Shown: in pieces, positions 23,947 through 33,052 of the stretch | How the letters are laid out: each line of letters opens with the position of its first letter | Position numbering within the stretch: the stretch's first letter is position 1 | Assembly: GCA_031552845.1 (NCBI GenBank) | Contig: JAVBMC010000020.1 | Span: forward strand, 1-58,400 | Direction of reading: 5' to 3' | Length of the DNA: 58,400 bases | Source: JAVBMC01 sp031552845 | Lineage (GTDB): Bacteria > Verrucomicrobiota > Kiritimatiellia > RFP12 > DVOR01 | Notes under the pieces: generated by a model | Seen by the model: only the letters and a program-made list of their open reading frames with translations | Databases searched by the model: none | What the model was told of the DNA's origin: nothing | Made by a program: the position numbers and the translations under genes

Positions 23947-24741
23947 ATGCAAAATCCGACCCCTCCCAAACTAAACCTCATCAAGGGCGACTGCCTCGCC
24001 GTGATGAAGGAGCTCATCGCCCAAAACATCACAGTTGACTTCATCCTGACCGACCCGCCGTACGGTGTCCTGGACTGCCATTGGGATTCAGTGATTCCAA
24101 TGGATGAAATGTTCGACTGCCTCCTCAAGCTCATCCGCCCCGACGGCGCCATCGCGCTCTTCGGCATGGAGCCCTTCTCCTCCCGCCTGCGCCTCTCTCA
24201 TCCCGAGCTATTCAAGTACGACTGGATATGGTTAAAGAACGCTCCGACGGGCTTCCTAAACGCCAAAAACAAGCCCCTCTATATCTACGAAATCATCAGC
24301 GTATTTAGCCAGGGTGCCACGGCCACCAAGAGCGCCAACCGAATGCGGTACTTCCCTCAAGACCTGATCAAGATTCCCCCGCATGTCAACAAGCCCAAGC
24401 GCAAGGTCCTAGGAGACGATGCCTATCAGATCAGCTCAAAGGTACAGTCAATCACTGAATACGCCAACTACCCGGCCAATATCCTCCGGTACGACAAGCC
24501 CACCAACCCCGTCCATCCAACCCAGAAACCCGTCCCCCTGCTGGAATACCTAATCAAGACCTACACGCTCCCGGGCGAGACCGTCCTGGACTTCACGATG
24601 GGCTCCGGCTCCACCGGGGTGGCCGCCAAGCATACCGAGCGCAGCTTCATCGGCATTGAGCTGACCGACCGCTACTTCGACATCGCCACCCACCGCATCG
24701 CCTCCGCCGACAACGCCGAGCAGCTCACCCTCGAGCTCTAA
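23947..24741 (+). CDS. Orphan DNA adenine methyltransferase (N6/N4 class)
   Basis: A 264-residue protein. The catalytic motif IV is DPPYGVL near residue 38, and motif I (FTMGSGSTGVAA) comes near residue 217, so the order is IV - target domain - I, the beta class. DPPY favours N6-adenine. Motif X-like PTNPVHPTQKPVPLLEYLI is present. No restriction endonuclease gene is adjacent, so it is a stand-alone methylase, common in phages for protecting their DNA. A promoter was not found. Confidence 0.85.
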   Translation: MQNPTPPKLNLIKGDCLAVMKELIAQNITVDFILTDPPYGVLDCHWDSVIPMDEMFDCLLKLIRPDGAIALFGMEPFSSRLRLSHPELFKYDWIWLKNAPTGFLNAKNKPLYIYEIISVFSQGATATKSANRMRYFPQDLIKIPPHVNKPKRKVLGDDAYQISSKVQSITEYANYPANILRYDKPTNPVHPTQKPVPLLEYLIKTYTLPGETVLDFTMGSGSTGVAAKHTERSFIGIELTDRYFDIATHRIASADNAEQLTLEL

Positions 24742-24782
24742 CCTTCCAATGCCGACATTCTACCCGAAAAGTACCTTCAACC

Positions 24783-24811
24783 TTGCCTTGGAGTACTTTT
24801 CGGTGTATGAT
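24783..24811 (+). promoter_or_regulatory. Sigma-70-type promoter of the AT-rich gene
   Basis: TTGCCT (24783-24788), 17-base spacer, TATGAT (24806-24811). The expected start site is at the next gene's ATG (24819), so the transcript would be leaderless or nearly so. Confidence 0.65.
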
Positions 24812-24818
24812 GCAGGAC

Positions 24819-25676
24819 ATGAGCAGTAATAATTATAGGGTATTTCGTTCAATTAATGTGGACTCCTTGGTCGGTGATAATCACACTACCATTGTTTCTT
24901 TACTCGAGTCTCATGACCTGCCAGCGTTGTTCCCTGCGCTGGATTCAGCCATGGGCGCATACAATGGCCTGAAGCGAAATGCAATAGGGGAGTCGCAGGC
25001 TAATGGTGGGGCAAACAATTTTAACAATGGCTATATACGGATAGACACAGCGAAGCGAATACTAGATGCGGCAAAACATGCGTGTAACATAGCAGACGCA
25101 ATTCACGAAAAATGTAAAGACCTCGGGAAAATATCTATTGGGTATGATATGATTTTGAATGGACTTGTGTATTCACATGACAGGCTTGCAAGTTATGCTC
25201 AACTGCATAAACATCCAACAGCTGACAAGGTTTTATTTGAGTGTTTACCTGTGTTTACAATCAAACAAAACATGTTTATGAGTGAATGGGAAGCCTCATT
25301 CATGAAAGACATATCGGATAATGTTTTAAACGAGTGGTATGACGGATGTTCGGCGGCTCACTTCATCCCTGACATACAGCCAAGTGCTTTAGAACAATGG
25401 GTTGAACAAGCAGCACGAGAACTGTCTTACGAAACACTAGAAGAGAAGCTCAATCACGCTCAAAGTAGATATACGTCACGAAATAGACAAAATGAATTTG
25501 ATATTATAAATAGCGCGCAACAATTATTGTTCACGACATACGTGGTTCGTCGCGCATATACATTAGGGCGATGGCGCAACACTTGCATTCCCTATGTGCT
25601 ACCTGACGAAATTCAATTAGAGCGGGCATGCGCAGGAAACATGCCCATCATACATGTGCTAGAGGAAGGTGTTTAG
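24819..25676 (+). CDS. AT-rich unknown accessory gene
   Basis: A 285-residue soluble protein (MSSNNYRVFRSINVDSLVGD). I set the start at 24819 because the promoter -10 ends just upstream; two upstream in-frame ATGs lie within the -10 region. It is mainly helical, with no signal peptide or transmembrane segment. I recognise no family. Codon use and base composition are far more AT-rich than the neighbouring phage genes, with its own promoter, so it looks like a recently acquired moron or accessory gene. Defence, exclusion and conversion roles are open options with no direct evidence. Confidence 0.65.
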   Translation: MSSNNYRVFRSINVDSLVGDNHTTIVSLLESHDLPALFPALDSAMGAYNGLKRNAIGESQANGGANNFNNGYIRIDTAKRILDAAKHACNIADAIHEKCKDLGKISIGYDMILNGLVYSHDRLASYAQLHKHPTADKVLFECLPVFTIKQNMFMSEWEASFMKDISDNVLNEWYDGCSAAHFIPDIQPSALEQWVEQAARELSYETLEEKLNHAQSRYTSRNRQNEFDIINSAQQLLFTTYVVRRAYTLGRWRNTCIPYVLPDEIQLERACAGNMPIIHVLEEGV

Positions 25677-25849
25677 CGTGGGATACTGTAACAGGTGATT
25701 AGATGCAAGAGCAGTCGTCCTGCTTATTTTCTAGCCCCTGCAGCCCCCTTGCTCCCCCTTTGCAATTCCCCTGCAACATCCCTGCCCAATCATCCCCAAA
25801 AGGGCGGTTTCTTCAATCTATTGATATTCATCTTCAAACCGCGTGCGCG
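25677..25849. other. Spacer with no supported gene
   Basis: A C-rich stretch is followed by GCGGTTT ... AAACCGC arms (25804-25842) that could fold into a hairpin ending the AT-rich gene. Short frames here lack ribosome-binding sites. Confidence 0.4.
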
Positions 25850-25964
25850 AATACTGTACATGACGCCTGTAAGTCAGAGTACATTACAGGCGTAACTAAA
25901 ACTGACTTACGCCTGTAAGTGAACTCGATTACGGGCGTAATCAAAACCGAATACACCTCTGTTT
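25849..25964. repeat. Array A of degenerate 22-23 bp repeats
   Basis: About five units of 22-23 bp, each ending in a variant of TTACGCCTGT/TTACAGGCGT (for example AGAGTACATTACAGGCGT and TGACTTACGCCTGTAAGT). Adjacent cores are in alternating orientation, centred near 25868, 25889, 25912 and 25935. The array starts about 170 bp after the AT-rich gene. Related units occur at 47.3-47.5 kb. It may mark the prophage end; Mu attachment ends also carry 22-bp transposase sites. Confidence 0.65.
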
Positions 25965-26020
25965 TGAGATGCTTTTTGTGGTGAATTATTTTTAAGTGAA
26001 GGTGATTGCGGAGGGTAAAT

Positions 26021-26100
26021 CATCCGCTTTCAGGAAACAGCGGACGAAAAGACGTTTTGGATGAGTCAAGGCGGTCGTTGAGGAGAGAATCGAAGAAATC
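26021..26100 (-). repeat. Dispersed repeat, copy 1
   Basis: Read leftwards, the segment contains TCCAAAACGTCTTTTCG, CCGCTGTT and CCTGAAA, matching 46385-46470 read rightwards with few substitutions, so the two copies are inverted relative to each other. Both adjoin mobile elements. Confidence 0.65.
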
Positions 26101-26165
26101 GGAGGAGTCGATGAAGTTGAGTAGAATGTTTGGACGGCGGCGGCGGCGACACCGCCTGCAATAAA

Positions 26166-26199
26166 AAACACCTCCGGGTCTTGACCGCGGAGGTGTTTA
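26166..26199 (-). terminator. Terminator of the GH-A hydrolase gene
   Basis: An 11-bp stem AAACACCTCCG/CGGAGGTGTTT, followed leftwards by a T run. It lies 23 bases after the stop of the leftward hydrolase gene. Confidence 0.85.
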
Positions 26200-26221
26200 C
26201 TGGTTGAGTTTTTATCTGATG

Positions 26222-29200
26222 TTATTTCAGTAATGTCACGATGCCGAAGTCCGCAGGGCTCCAGATGGGTTTGAGGCCACCGCCCCAATTCATCTGTGCC
26301 GCAAGGGGCTTGGCATCTGCATCGTTGAGTTGGAGGCTGCAGCCAAACTTCGCACCGAAGGCGGGGTTGAATCCGCCGAGCTCGCTCCATGGAATGCGCA
26401 CTTCGTAAATGGTCACCGTGCCAAGACGGCGTATGGCGAGTTCGCACTGTGAGGAGTCCTTGGCGAGGTGTCCGCTCTTCATACCGCCGCTATACGTAGC
26501 AGGACGGTAGAGCGTATGTTTGCCGCTGCCGCCGCCTGGCGAGGATGCGCTGATGTAGAGCTTGAATGCCTTCTCGGGCGCACCGCCGACTTGCGGCTGC
26601 ATGGCGAAGATGAGGCTGTCGCTCTTGGGCGCGTCTTCACTTGAGGTGTCGGCGCGGTGGGTGTCGTCATTAACTTCTGCCGCGAGGTAGAGGTTCTTCT
26701 CATCCCATTGGAAGTAGGCAATGCCCGAGAAGTTCTCCGGCACCCACTTATAACCGGCATCATTGACCGTGATCTGATTATCGCACAACAACGGCACAGG
26801 CTCCGCACGTGTCCAGTCATCCAACGTTCCGTCAATCTTCGGAGCCTTAGTACACTTGGGGGCAAACCCGGCATACTCGGTGCCTTCATACTGCGACAAC
26901 GACACGTTCGCAAACCGCGCACTACCTGCCCCCTTGGCCACGGGCGTACAACTGATTGCCTCGGCATCCGTCGGCGTCTCGCGGCGGTGCGTCAGCAACC
27001 GCCAATACTGCGTGCCATTACCGGCGGAGAACACGTGCGGCATAAAGAATGTTTTGGAGGTGCCATCCTTTTTACCCAGCCCCAAGTTGCTGCCGCTGTC
27101 GATCTTCTCGCTGCGGACCCAAGCGGTATACAGATAGGCCTGCCCGGGCGCAGGCACCTTGACGTTTTGCGTCATGTTCTGCCAACCGGTGCCACCTTCA
27201 AACAGCCACGCGTCGCCATGAATTTCCGGCGCAGGCACTTTCTTCGCATGTCCCTTCCACGCATCGGGTTTGAGCAGATTGCCCACCGACTCCGGCGCAA
27301 TCAAATACAGCTTCACGCTCTCGGTGAATGACGCAAAGCCCGCCACCTCGACCGACAGCTCCACCGTCTGCTCTGCCGCCTTCTTCGGCTGACACGCAAT
27401 CTCCACGCGACGCGTCTCCCCCGCCTTTAGCGCAAACGCCACGCCGTTGACCTTGACGGACAGCGGCTTGGCGTAAGGATTGAAAAGGACACTCGGAATC
27501 ATCACCTGCGGCTTCTCCAGGGACACCACCTGACGGCTCTCCGGCGCAAACACCACATACGTCTTGAGCGCATCCAGCGGCAACCCCTCAATAATTACCG
27601 GCATCGTGTTCAACGTCAACGGCAGCTTCGCGGCCATCTCGTTGCCCTGGAAGTCTGTCACAACACATCCCTTTGTGCTGCAGCGCAAATCAACCTTCGT
27701 CCCATCCTTCTCCGCACTGGCAAACAAGATAGCCTTCTGCCCCGGGGCTTCAAACAAATAGAACAGCCCGCCATCCGTATTGAACTTACCCAGCGGCTTG
27801 GCCTGTGCCAGCTTGCCTTGGACCACCGCCAACGTTGCGGCAACCGGGCGCGGCGAATACTCATCCAACAGATACGACCAATTCCCTGCTGACTGTGCTT
27901 CGCCGCCGAAATACGTGACGAACTCCGCCCCTGCCGCCAGCACGGCCGGCCATTGGGTCATCACCCACTTACACTGCTCAAGGCTCAACGGCAGCGCCTG
28001 ATCAGGCGTCATCCCCCACACCGACATTCCGCGCGCGCTCTCATTATCCGCCACGCTCACCTTCTTCAAACCCCGCGTATCCAAATCAGCCTGCGCCTCC
28101 TTAATGCCGGAATAACTGCTATAGTGAACAGGCAGGATATCAATCCACTCACCCACGCCTGCATTCAACAAATCCACGCGGAAGTTGTGCGGCCAAAGTC
28201 CGCCAGCCAGCTGAATCCGCAAGCTCGGGTCAACGGCCTTCACCGCCTTGGTGCCCACCTCGCACAGCTTCAAATAATCCTCAACAGGCCTCTGCGTCTT
28301 ATTGCCGGGGACAATTTCATTCAGCCACTCAAAGCCCCAAATCTTACCCTTGTACCGCTTCGCCAAGAGCGTTACCGTCTCTGTCCAAATCTTTTCATCC
28401 ACATGGAACGGCTCAAACCCAACCCGATACACGCCCGCATCCGTCGCCCACACAGGCGGCCCATACAAACAAATCCACGGACGCACGCCCGCCTTCAGGT
28501 TCGCATCGATGATTGCATCCAACCGATCCAACTGCCACACATTTCGCGCCGGCTGTAAGCTCGACCATGTGGTAAAATGCCGCACGCCCGAGAAGCCCAA
28601 CATCTTCGCAATCTGCGACACCTCTGGACTGCGCAAGTCAGTCGCATAGAACGGCGTTCTTATCTGCGCCAACCCAGACAAATCCGGCACCACCGCAAAG
28701 TAACAGAACCGCGACACATCCCCAAACACCGCCTCCGCCGCAAAACCGCCCCGCGCCTTCAATGCAGGCAGCTTCACCGTCTGCGATTTCGCCTCAATTG
28801 GCTGCTCCAGCACCACCTTGCCGCTGATATCCAAAACCCGCAACGTGCCCTTCTGCGCCTTCACCTGACCATCAACAGTCAGCTCCACCTCCGGCACAAC
28901 ACCATAGCGGAACAACCCGCCCAACGCCTTCGTCCGCAGGCTGAACCCCTTCTCCACCGCTTCAATCTGCAAGCCCCCCCCGCGTGTATCCCACGGAAAC
29001 TCCTTGCCGCTGCCCGTCACAAACTTCGCCATGAAAAACATATCGTTAAACCGATACGTCTTCGCCAGCTTGAACTTAAACACCGCCTCGCCATCGCCCG
29101 CGGCAATCTTCTGCGACTTCGACCCCATGCCCGAATACCCCACGTGCATGCGTGTTTTATTGATTGTGCCATCCGGATTATCAATCCACGGCCCCAACGG

Positions 29201-29746
29201 AAACAGCTTAATCTGCGGCGACTCACCCAACGCCGGGTCAGCCTCCAGATGATACTTCACCCGCACCTCCACCTCATCCCCCTCGCGCACAGTCTGCTTC
29301 GGCGACTCAATCCACAGATAACTCTTCTTAAACGCCACCAACGGATCCGGCGGCGGCGCCTTCGCCTCACCCAAAGCAATCCCCGCGCTCGCCTTCGACA
29401 GCGTACGATTCTCATACTTCCCATCCGGCGACATGTAGGCAAATGCCGACGCCCTCAACATCTCCGGCTTGATCGTCCCCACCGTATACTTAAACGAGAC
29501 CGTATCGCCCCCCTTCGCATCCTTGCGCGGCGCCCAGCCCAAAGTTCCGCCGAACGCCCCGGCCTCCCTCTTAAACCAATGCAGATCCACCCCCAGCTTA
29601 CCCGCCGGCACATCCGGCGCCAGCTTCACCTTCACCTCAAACTGCACCCCCGCGACAATCTTCTCCGGCAGCTCCATAGTACACCACTCCGCCGCCGCCA
29701 CCGACAGCGCACCCAACGCCGTCAACACCCCACATACTAAACGCAT
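26222..29746 (-). CDS. Secreted GH-A clan glycoside hydrolase with CBM9-like domain
   Basis: A 1174-residue protein with signal peptide (MRLVCGVLTALGALSVAAA). Residues 20-370 are beta-rich Ig-like domains. Residues 380-690 form a TIM barrel like clan GH-A enzymes (GH39/GH5-like): SGVRHFTTWSSLQPARNVW, candidate acid/base in FEWLNEIVPGN near 475, candidate nucleophile in VADNESA near 567. A beta-sandwich follows, and residues about 960-1174 resemble CBM9 (KIDGTLDDW ... KNLYLAAEVNDDT). It probably trims a plant, algal or host glycan outside the cytoplasm. Substrate unknown. It is the second gene of an operon with the Calx-beta protein, 22 bases apart. Confidence 0.75.
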   Translation of the reverse strand: MRLVCGVLTALGALSVAAAEWCTMELPEKIVAGVQFEVKVKLAPDVPAGKLGVDLHWFKREAGAFGGTLGWAPRKDAKGGDTVSFKYTVGTIKPEMLRASAFAYMSPDGKYENRTLSKASAGIALGEAKAPPPDPLVAFKKSYLWIESPKQTVREGDEVEVRVKYHLEADPALGESPQIKLFPLGPWIDNPDGTINKTRMHVGYSGMGSKSQKIAAGDGEAVFKFKLAKTYRFNDMFFMAKFVTGSGKEFPWDTRGGGLQIEAVEKGFSLRTKALGGLFRYGVVPEVELTVDGQVKAQKGTLRVLDISGKVVLEQPIEAKSQTVKLPALKARGGFAAEAVFGDVSRFCYFAVVPDLSGLAQIRTPFYATDLRSPEVSQIAKMLGFSGVRHFTTWSSLQPARNVWQLDRLDAIIDANLKAGVRPWICLYGPPVWATDAGVYRVGFEPFHVDEKIWTETVTLLAKRYKGKIWGFEWLNEIVPGNKTQRPVEDYLKLCEVGTKAVKAVDPSLRIQLAGGLWPHNFRVDLLNAGVGEWIDILPVHYSSYSGIKEAQADLDTRGLKKVSVADNESARGMSVWGMTPDQALPLSLEQCKWVMTQWPAVLAAGAEFVTYFGGEAQSAGNWSYLLDEYSPRPVAATLAVVQGKLAQAKPLGKFNTDGGLFYLFEAPGQKAILFASAEKDGTKVDLRCSTKGCVVTDFQGNEMAAKLPLTLNTMPVIIEGLPLDALKTYVVFAPESRQVVSLEKPQVMIPSVLFNPYAKPLSVKVNGVAFALKAGETRRVEIACQPKKAAEQTVELSVEVAGFASFTESVKLYLIAPESVGNLLKPDAWKGHAKKVPAPEIHGDAWLFEGGTGWQNMTQNVKVPAPGQAYLYTAWVRSEKIDSGSNLGLGKKDGTSKTFFMPHVFSAGNGTQYWRLLTHRRETPTDAEAISCTPVAKGAGSARFANVSLSQYEGTEYAGFAPKCTKAPKIDGTLDDWTRAEPVPLLCDNQITVNDAGYKWVPENFSGIAYFQWDEKNLYLAAEVNDDTHRADTSSEDAPKSDSLIFAMQPQVGGAPEKAFKLYISASSPGGGSGKHTLYRPATYSGGMKSGHLAKDSSQCELAIRRLGTVTIYEVRIPWSELGGFNPAFGAKFGCSLQLNDADAKPLAAQMNWGGGLKPIWSPADFGIVTLLK

Positions 29747-29768
29747 AACACCCCCTATACACTAACAA

Positions 29769-32726
29769 TTAAAATAGCATCATCTTGGTGGGCTCGTGCC
29801 AGTTCTCCACCCGCACCACCCCCGCACCGGAAGCCAAGTCCGCGACACCCGTGACAGCATTCAGCTGCTCAGCCGTATACACACCCTTCGGCACTTCCCT
29901 CGTGCCCACGATCAAATACTCCACCACGAACGTCCCTGCGTTCAAAAGGAGTTTGCGATCTGTACCCAACACCACCGGCGCATTGAATGCAGAGTCACCA
30001 CTCACTGCGATGCTGAAATCATCCGCCACCAACGCCTCCTTCGGATCATCAAACACCAGCGAGCCGCCACTGAAGCGGATGAGGTTGTTCGCATGCCCGT
30101 TCGACTCAATCGCCGCGCAGTTGGCGAGACGCAGCACGCCATTCGTCGCCAACGCTACCCGCCCTGTGTCACGCAGAATCAACCGATCCAATGTCCACGT
30201 CTCATTCGCCCGCACCACCGCCGCCATCTGCTTGTCGCCGATCTTTGACGACGCGGCCAAGCCGCTGTTGTACAAATACATTGTCCGCTCACCTGACGAT
30301 GCCACGTAGATAGTGCCGTTTCCGCCGAAGACGGTCCGCGCAGGATCGGAGCCGCCTGAGGACTTTTGTGATACTGCCGTGAGGGTGCCGGTGAAGCCGT
30401 TGGTCAACGCTTCAAAGCTCTGTGCACCGGTCACAATGGCGATGCGGCCACCGCCGCCGGAGCCATAGTTGCTTGACTGCCCGCCGCCATTCGCGGAGAT
30501 TCGACCGGTGCCTAACAGTTGCTGTGCAGTAATGTAAATGCTGCCGCCCGAATGCGAGCAATAGCTTCCCGCACCGTTTGCATTCACCGTCAATACTCCA
30601 TCATGCAGGAACACGCCCGCGACTTGGATATTAAAGAGCCCACCGCCAGCGAGCTTCTCCACGTTTGATGAGCTCTCCTGAATTGTCGCAGAGCTACCCA
30701 AGTCATTCGGCAGCAGGTAACTGTCATTACAACTCTCTGTACCGTCACGACTACCGCCCTCGCCGCCATGTGAAATACCCGTATACTGTCCAGCCTTTCC
30801 GCCGGGTCCTTTCTGCGAGCCGTAGCCATAGCCGAACCCATCGAACGTGAATCCTGCTCCGGTTGTGAGATTCCCCCCGACCTGCAAGAACAACCCTACG
30901 GCCGCCTTATCCGTCGATGACAGGTCCCGCGTATGCCGCCACATCCCGCCCTGCAGGCTCACATCGCCTGTCACCTTGAAAGCCGTAAACGCCGTCCCCT
31001 TCAGTGTAGGAATCGTCACGATGTTTGTATACCCCGCATCCTGCTCCCAGCTCGCCACCGTGTCGGAGAGTCCATTCACGCCCGCATTCCAACGCATCGC
31101 GATCTGCGATAAATCACTCAGCAGAATCTTGGACGCACTTGTGGGCACTCCCTGCGACCAGTTCGCCGCAGTTGAGGCCAGCCCGTCGGACACTTCTGAT
31201 GCAATCCAATAGTTCGCATCCGTCGCAGGCGTCCAATTCTCAATCGTCACGTCAATCTCAGTGAAGTCACCCAACAGGCAAGTGCCATCCGCCAACACGA
31301 CTGACAGGGTCGTATCCGTATCAGTAGTCAAATCACACAACGGCAGCACGTCGATCACTGCCGACGTCTCGCCCGCAGGAATGATTACCATGCCCGACGG
31401 CGTCTGAAAGTTCACCCCCTCGACTGCGGTCTGCCCTACAAACGAATAATACACCAACTGCTCCGCCCCCGCCACCGCACGTGAGACCTCCACCTTGCCC
31501 AGCTTCAGACTCAGCTCCGACGCATCATTCAGCTTCGTCAGCACCATCTCGCCATTGTAAAACGTACCCGCCGGCGACCGTGCAATACCAAAGCTGTTCG
31601 ACGCGAGCACTGTTACCGCATAGGTCACATCCGGTGCCAGCCCCGTCAACGGCACCAACGCCTCCACCCCCACAGTCGCCGGCTCCACCGACTGATTCAC
31701 AATCACCTCGCCACCCACGCCATCATCCAAATATACATACAAATCCGCCGTCCCCCGCCGCAGCAATACCGACGCGGCAAACCCCGACTCCGCATTCACC
31801 ACCGACACCCCATCCAACACCGGCACCTCCAGCGATACCGGCACCACCTCTCCCAAATCCGTCGCCACCACAATCTCATCCACACACCCATACCCGCTGC
31901 TCGTCTGATACGGCCCGCCCAACGACAAATACTTCACCGGTGCCGCCGCGCTCACCACCGCCGCCTCTACAAAGCCCCCCGTGCCGATCGTTTCATTAAA
32001 CGGCATGCTTACCTGATACTCCTCCACCGGCACCGCCAGTGCCTGCATCCGATCCACCCCGCCCACGCCCGCGCCAATCGCAATCTCCACAACGCACAAA
32101 TACGTCACCCCCGGCACCGCCGCGCACAGCTCATAATTCGCCAACGTCGAACTCCCGGTACGCAGCACAATCGTCGGTGCGCTGCTCCCGCTCTTACGCA
32201 ATGCCAGCCATACCGCCGCGCCATCATTCAACATCGCATTATTCACCGCCAACGGCGTCAGCCCCACACCATAATACTTATCCCCCGAGACCGAGTTCGG
32301 CACTGCTGCCGCATCCACCTTCAACAACGTGCGCAAATAAATCTTCTCCTGCCCCGCGAACAAACCCGTAGCCAACGACTTCCACTGCAACCGATGCTCA
32401 TTCGGCGCCGACGTATTACACACCCCGAATGCTCCCCCCCTCGCCACAAACCCATAATCCTCAAACCACGCCGGGAACACCAGTCCCTTCGCCTCCGGGA
32501 ACACATACACCACCGACGTTGATGCATTCTCCCACTTATTCGTCGAGAACCCCCACACCGCATTCGTCGTCACCGCATCCACCTTCATATCGCGGTTTCC
32601 CGTCGGCGCATCCTTACCAAAATACCCCGTCAACCCCAGTGGCGCGCCATCCTGCAATAGTATCTCACCCCGTGCAAACAACACCGCCAGCACCCCCGCC
32701 ACCATAGTAACAGCAAACTTTTTCAT
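29769..32726 (-). CDS. Large secreted Calx-beta / autotransporter-passenger-like protein
   Basis: The start at 32726 (MKKFAVTMVAGVLAVLFARG) gives a signal peptide and 985 residues; an upstream ATG extension is unlikely. Residues about 130-260 are LamG-like, 300-400 include a fibronectin-III-like part (GLAPDVTYAVTVLASNSFGI), and 400-500 a Calx-beta domain (AVEGVNFQTPSGMVIIPAGE). The rest is glycine-rich beta-solenoid like autotransporter passengers (GSGGGGRIAIVTGAQSFE). No outer-membrane barrel or clear PEP-CTERM/LPXTG sorting signal is visible at the end (EPTKMMLF). Role: surface or extracellular matrix-binding, inferred. It shares an operon with the GH-A hydrolase. Confidence 0.7.
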   Translation of the reverse strand: MKKFAVTMVAGVLAVLFARGEILLQDGAPLGLTGYFGKDAPTGNRDMKVDAVTTNAVWGFSTNKWENASTSVVYVFPEAKGLVFPAWFEDYGFVARGGAFGVCNTSAPNEHRLQWKSLATGLFAGQEKIYLRTLLKVDAAAVPNSVSGDKYYGVGLTPLAVNNAMLNDGAAVWLALRKSGSSAPTIVLRTGSSTLANYELCAAVPGVTYLCVVEIAIGAGVGGVDRMQALAVPVEEYQVSMPFNETIGTGGFVEAAVVSAAAPVKYLSLGGPYQTSSGYGCVDEIVVATDLGEVVPVSLEVPVLDGVSVVNAESGFAASVLLRRGTADLYVYLDDGVGGEVIVNQSVEPATVGVEALVPLTGLAPDVTYAVTVLASNSFGIARSPAGTFYNGEMVLTKLNDASELSLKLGKVEVSRAVAGAEQLVYYSFVGQTAVEGVNFQTPSGMVIIPAGETSAVIDVLPLCDLTTDTDTTLSVVLADGTCLLGDFTEIDVTIENWTPATDANYWIASEVSDGLASTAANWSQGVPTSASKILLSDLSQIAMRWNAGVNGLSDTVASWEQDAGYTNIVTIPTLKGTAFTAFKVTGDVSLQGGMWRHTRDLSSTDKAAVGLFLQVGGNLTTGAGFTFDGFGYGYGSQKGPGGKAGQYTGISHGGEGGSRDGTESCNDSYLLPNDLGSSATIQESSSNVEKLAGGGLFNIQVAGVFLHDGVLTVNANGAGSYCSHSGGSIYITAQQLLGTGRISANGGGQSSNYGSGGGGRIAIVTGAQSFEALTNGFTGTLTAVSQKSSGGSDPARTVFGGNGTIYVASSGERTMYLYNSGLAASSKIGDKQMAAVVRANETWTLDRLILRDTGRVALATNGVLRLANCAAIESNGHANNLIRFSGGSLVFDDPKEALVADDFSIAVSGDSAFNAPVVLGTDRKLLLNAGTFVVEYLIVGTREVPKGVYTAEQLNAVTGVADLASGAGVVRVENWHEPTKMMLF

Positions 32727-32762
32727 AGTGTTTCCCCATCCATGCACAACAACAATGCTATA

Positions 32763-32791
32763 TTTATAGCACAACCCACCCGCTCATACAA
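32763..32791 (-). promoter_or_regulatory. Promoter of the secreted-protein operon
   Basis: Reading leftwards: TTGTAT (32791-32786), 17-base spacer, TATAAA (32768-32763) with a TGTGC extended -10. It lies 36 bases before the Calx-beta gene start. Confidence 0.6.
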
Positions 32792-32860
32792 GCCAAAATC
32801 CCGCCCCCTTCCCAAAACTTCCACAGGCGCACATCCTGCGAAATCACAAACATGCGCCAA

Positions 32861-32944
32861 GCACGGACCCTGCCCGCCCTAGGACACAGACCCTGCCCGC
32901 CCTAGGGCACAGACCCTGCCCGCCCTAGGGCACGAACCCTGCGC
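32861..32944. repeat. Tandem 23-bp repeat, about 3.5 copies
   Basis: The unit contains ACCCTGCCCGCCCTAGGGCA, near-identical in three full copies, then a partial copy (ACCCTGCGC). The inner CCCTAGGG is a palindrome. It lies between two leftward genes, upstream of the secreted-protein promoter. Confidence 0.85.
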
Positions 32945-32993
32945 ATAGCACGTTTTGAAAAAAGCACAGCCGCCGCATCGGTCACGGACACAA

Positions 32994-33030
32994 AAAAACC
33001 GAGGGTTCCGCTACAGAACCCCCGGCGTTT
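32994..33030 (-). terminator. Terminator of the HU/Ig-like gene
   Basis: GGGTTC pairs with GAACCC inside an extended CCG/CGG stem; reading leftwards a T run follows. It is located 23 bases beyond the gene's stop. Confidence 0.8.
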
Positions 33031-33052
33031 CGGTTATATTTCCAACAGGTTT

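Larger units (their letters stand above)
115..25960. mobile_element. Mosaic prophage: Mu-type head, sheathless tail, DnaB replication module
   Basis: A leftward early block (204-3693) and a rightward block (3835-25676) diverge from one control region. Head genes match the Mu family (gp27-, gp28-, gp29-, I/Z-, T-, gp36-, F- and G-like), although the F-like gene is displaced downstream of gp36. The tail has tube, tape-measure and hub proteins but no sheath protein, as in B3/D3112-type transposable siphophages. Unlike those, replication is represented by a DnaB helicase, and MuA or MuB is not seen. Both ends are uncertain: the left end lies outside the window or was altered by an IS30-like insertion, and the right end is set at the repeat array near 25.96 kb where host-like genes resume. 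Confidence 0.8.

Noticed and set aside
25677..25850. tRNA or attachment-site tRNA at the prophage end
   Set aside because: No cloverleaf with a TTC-A-x-x T-loop could be found by eye in the gap.
28577..29740. 387-codon + strand frame opposite the GH-A gene
   Set aside because: The extreme Arg/His/Leu content and its location on the antisense strand of a well-supported gene mark it as an artefact.
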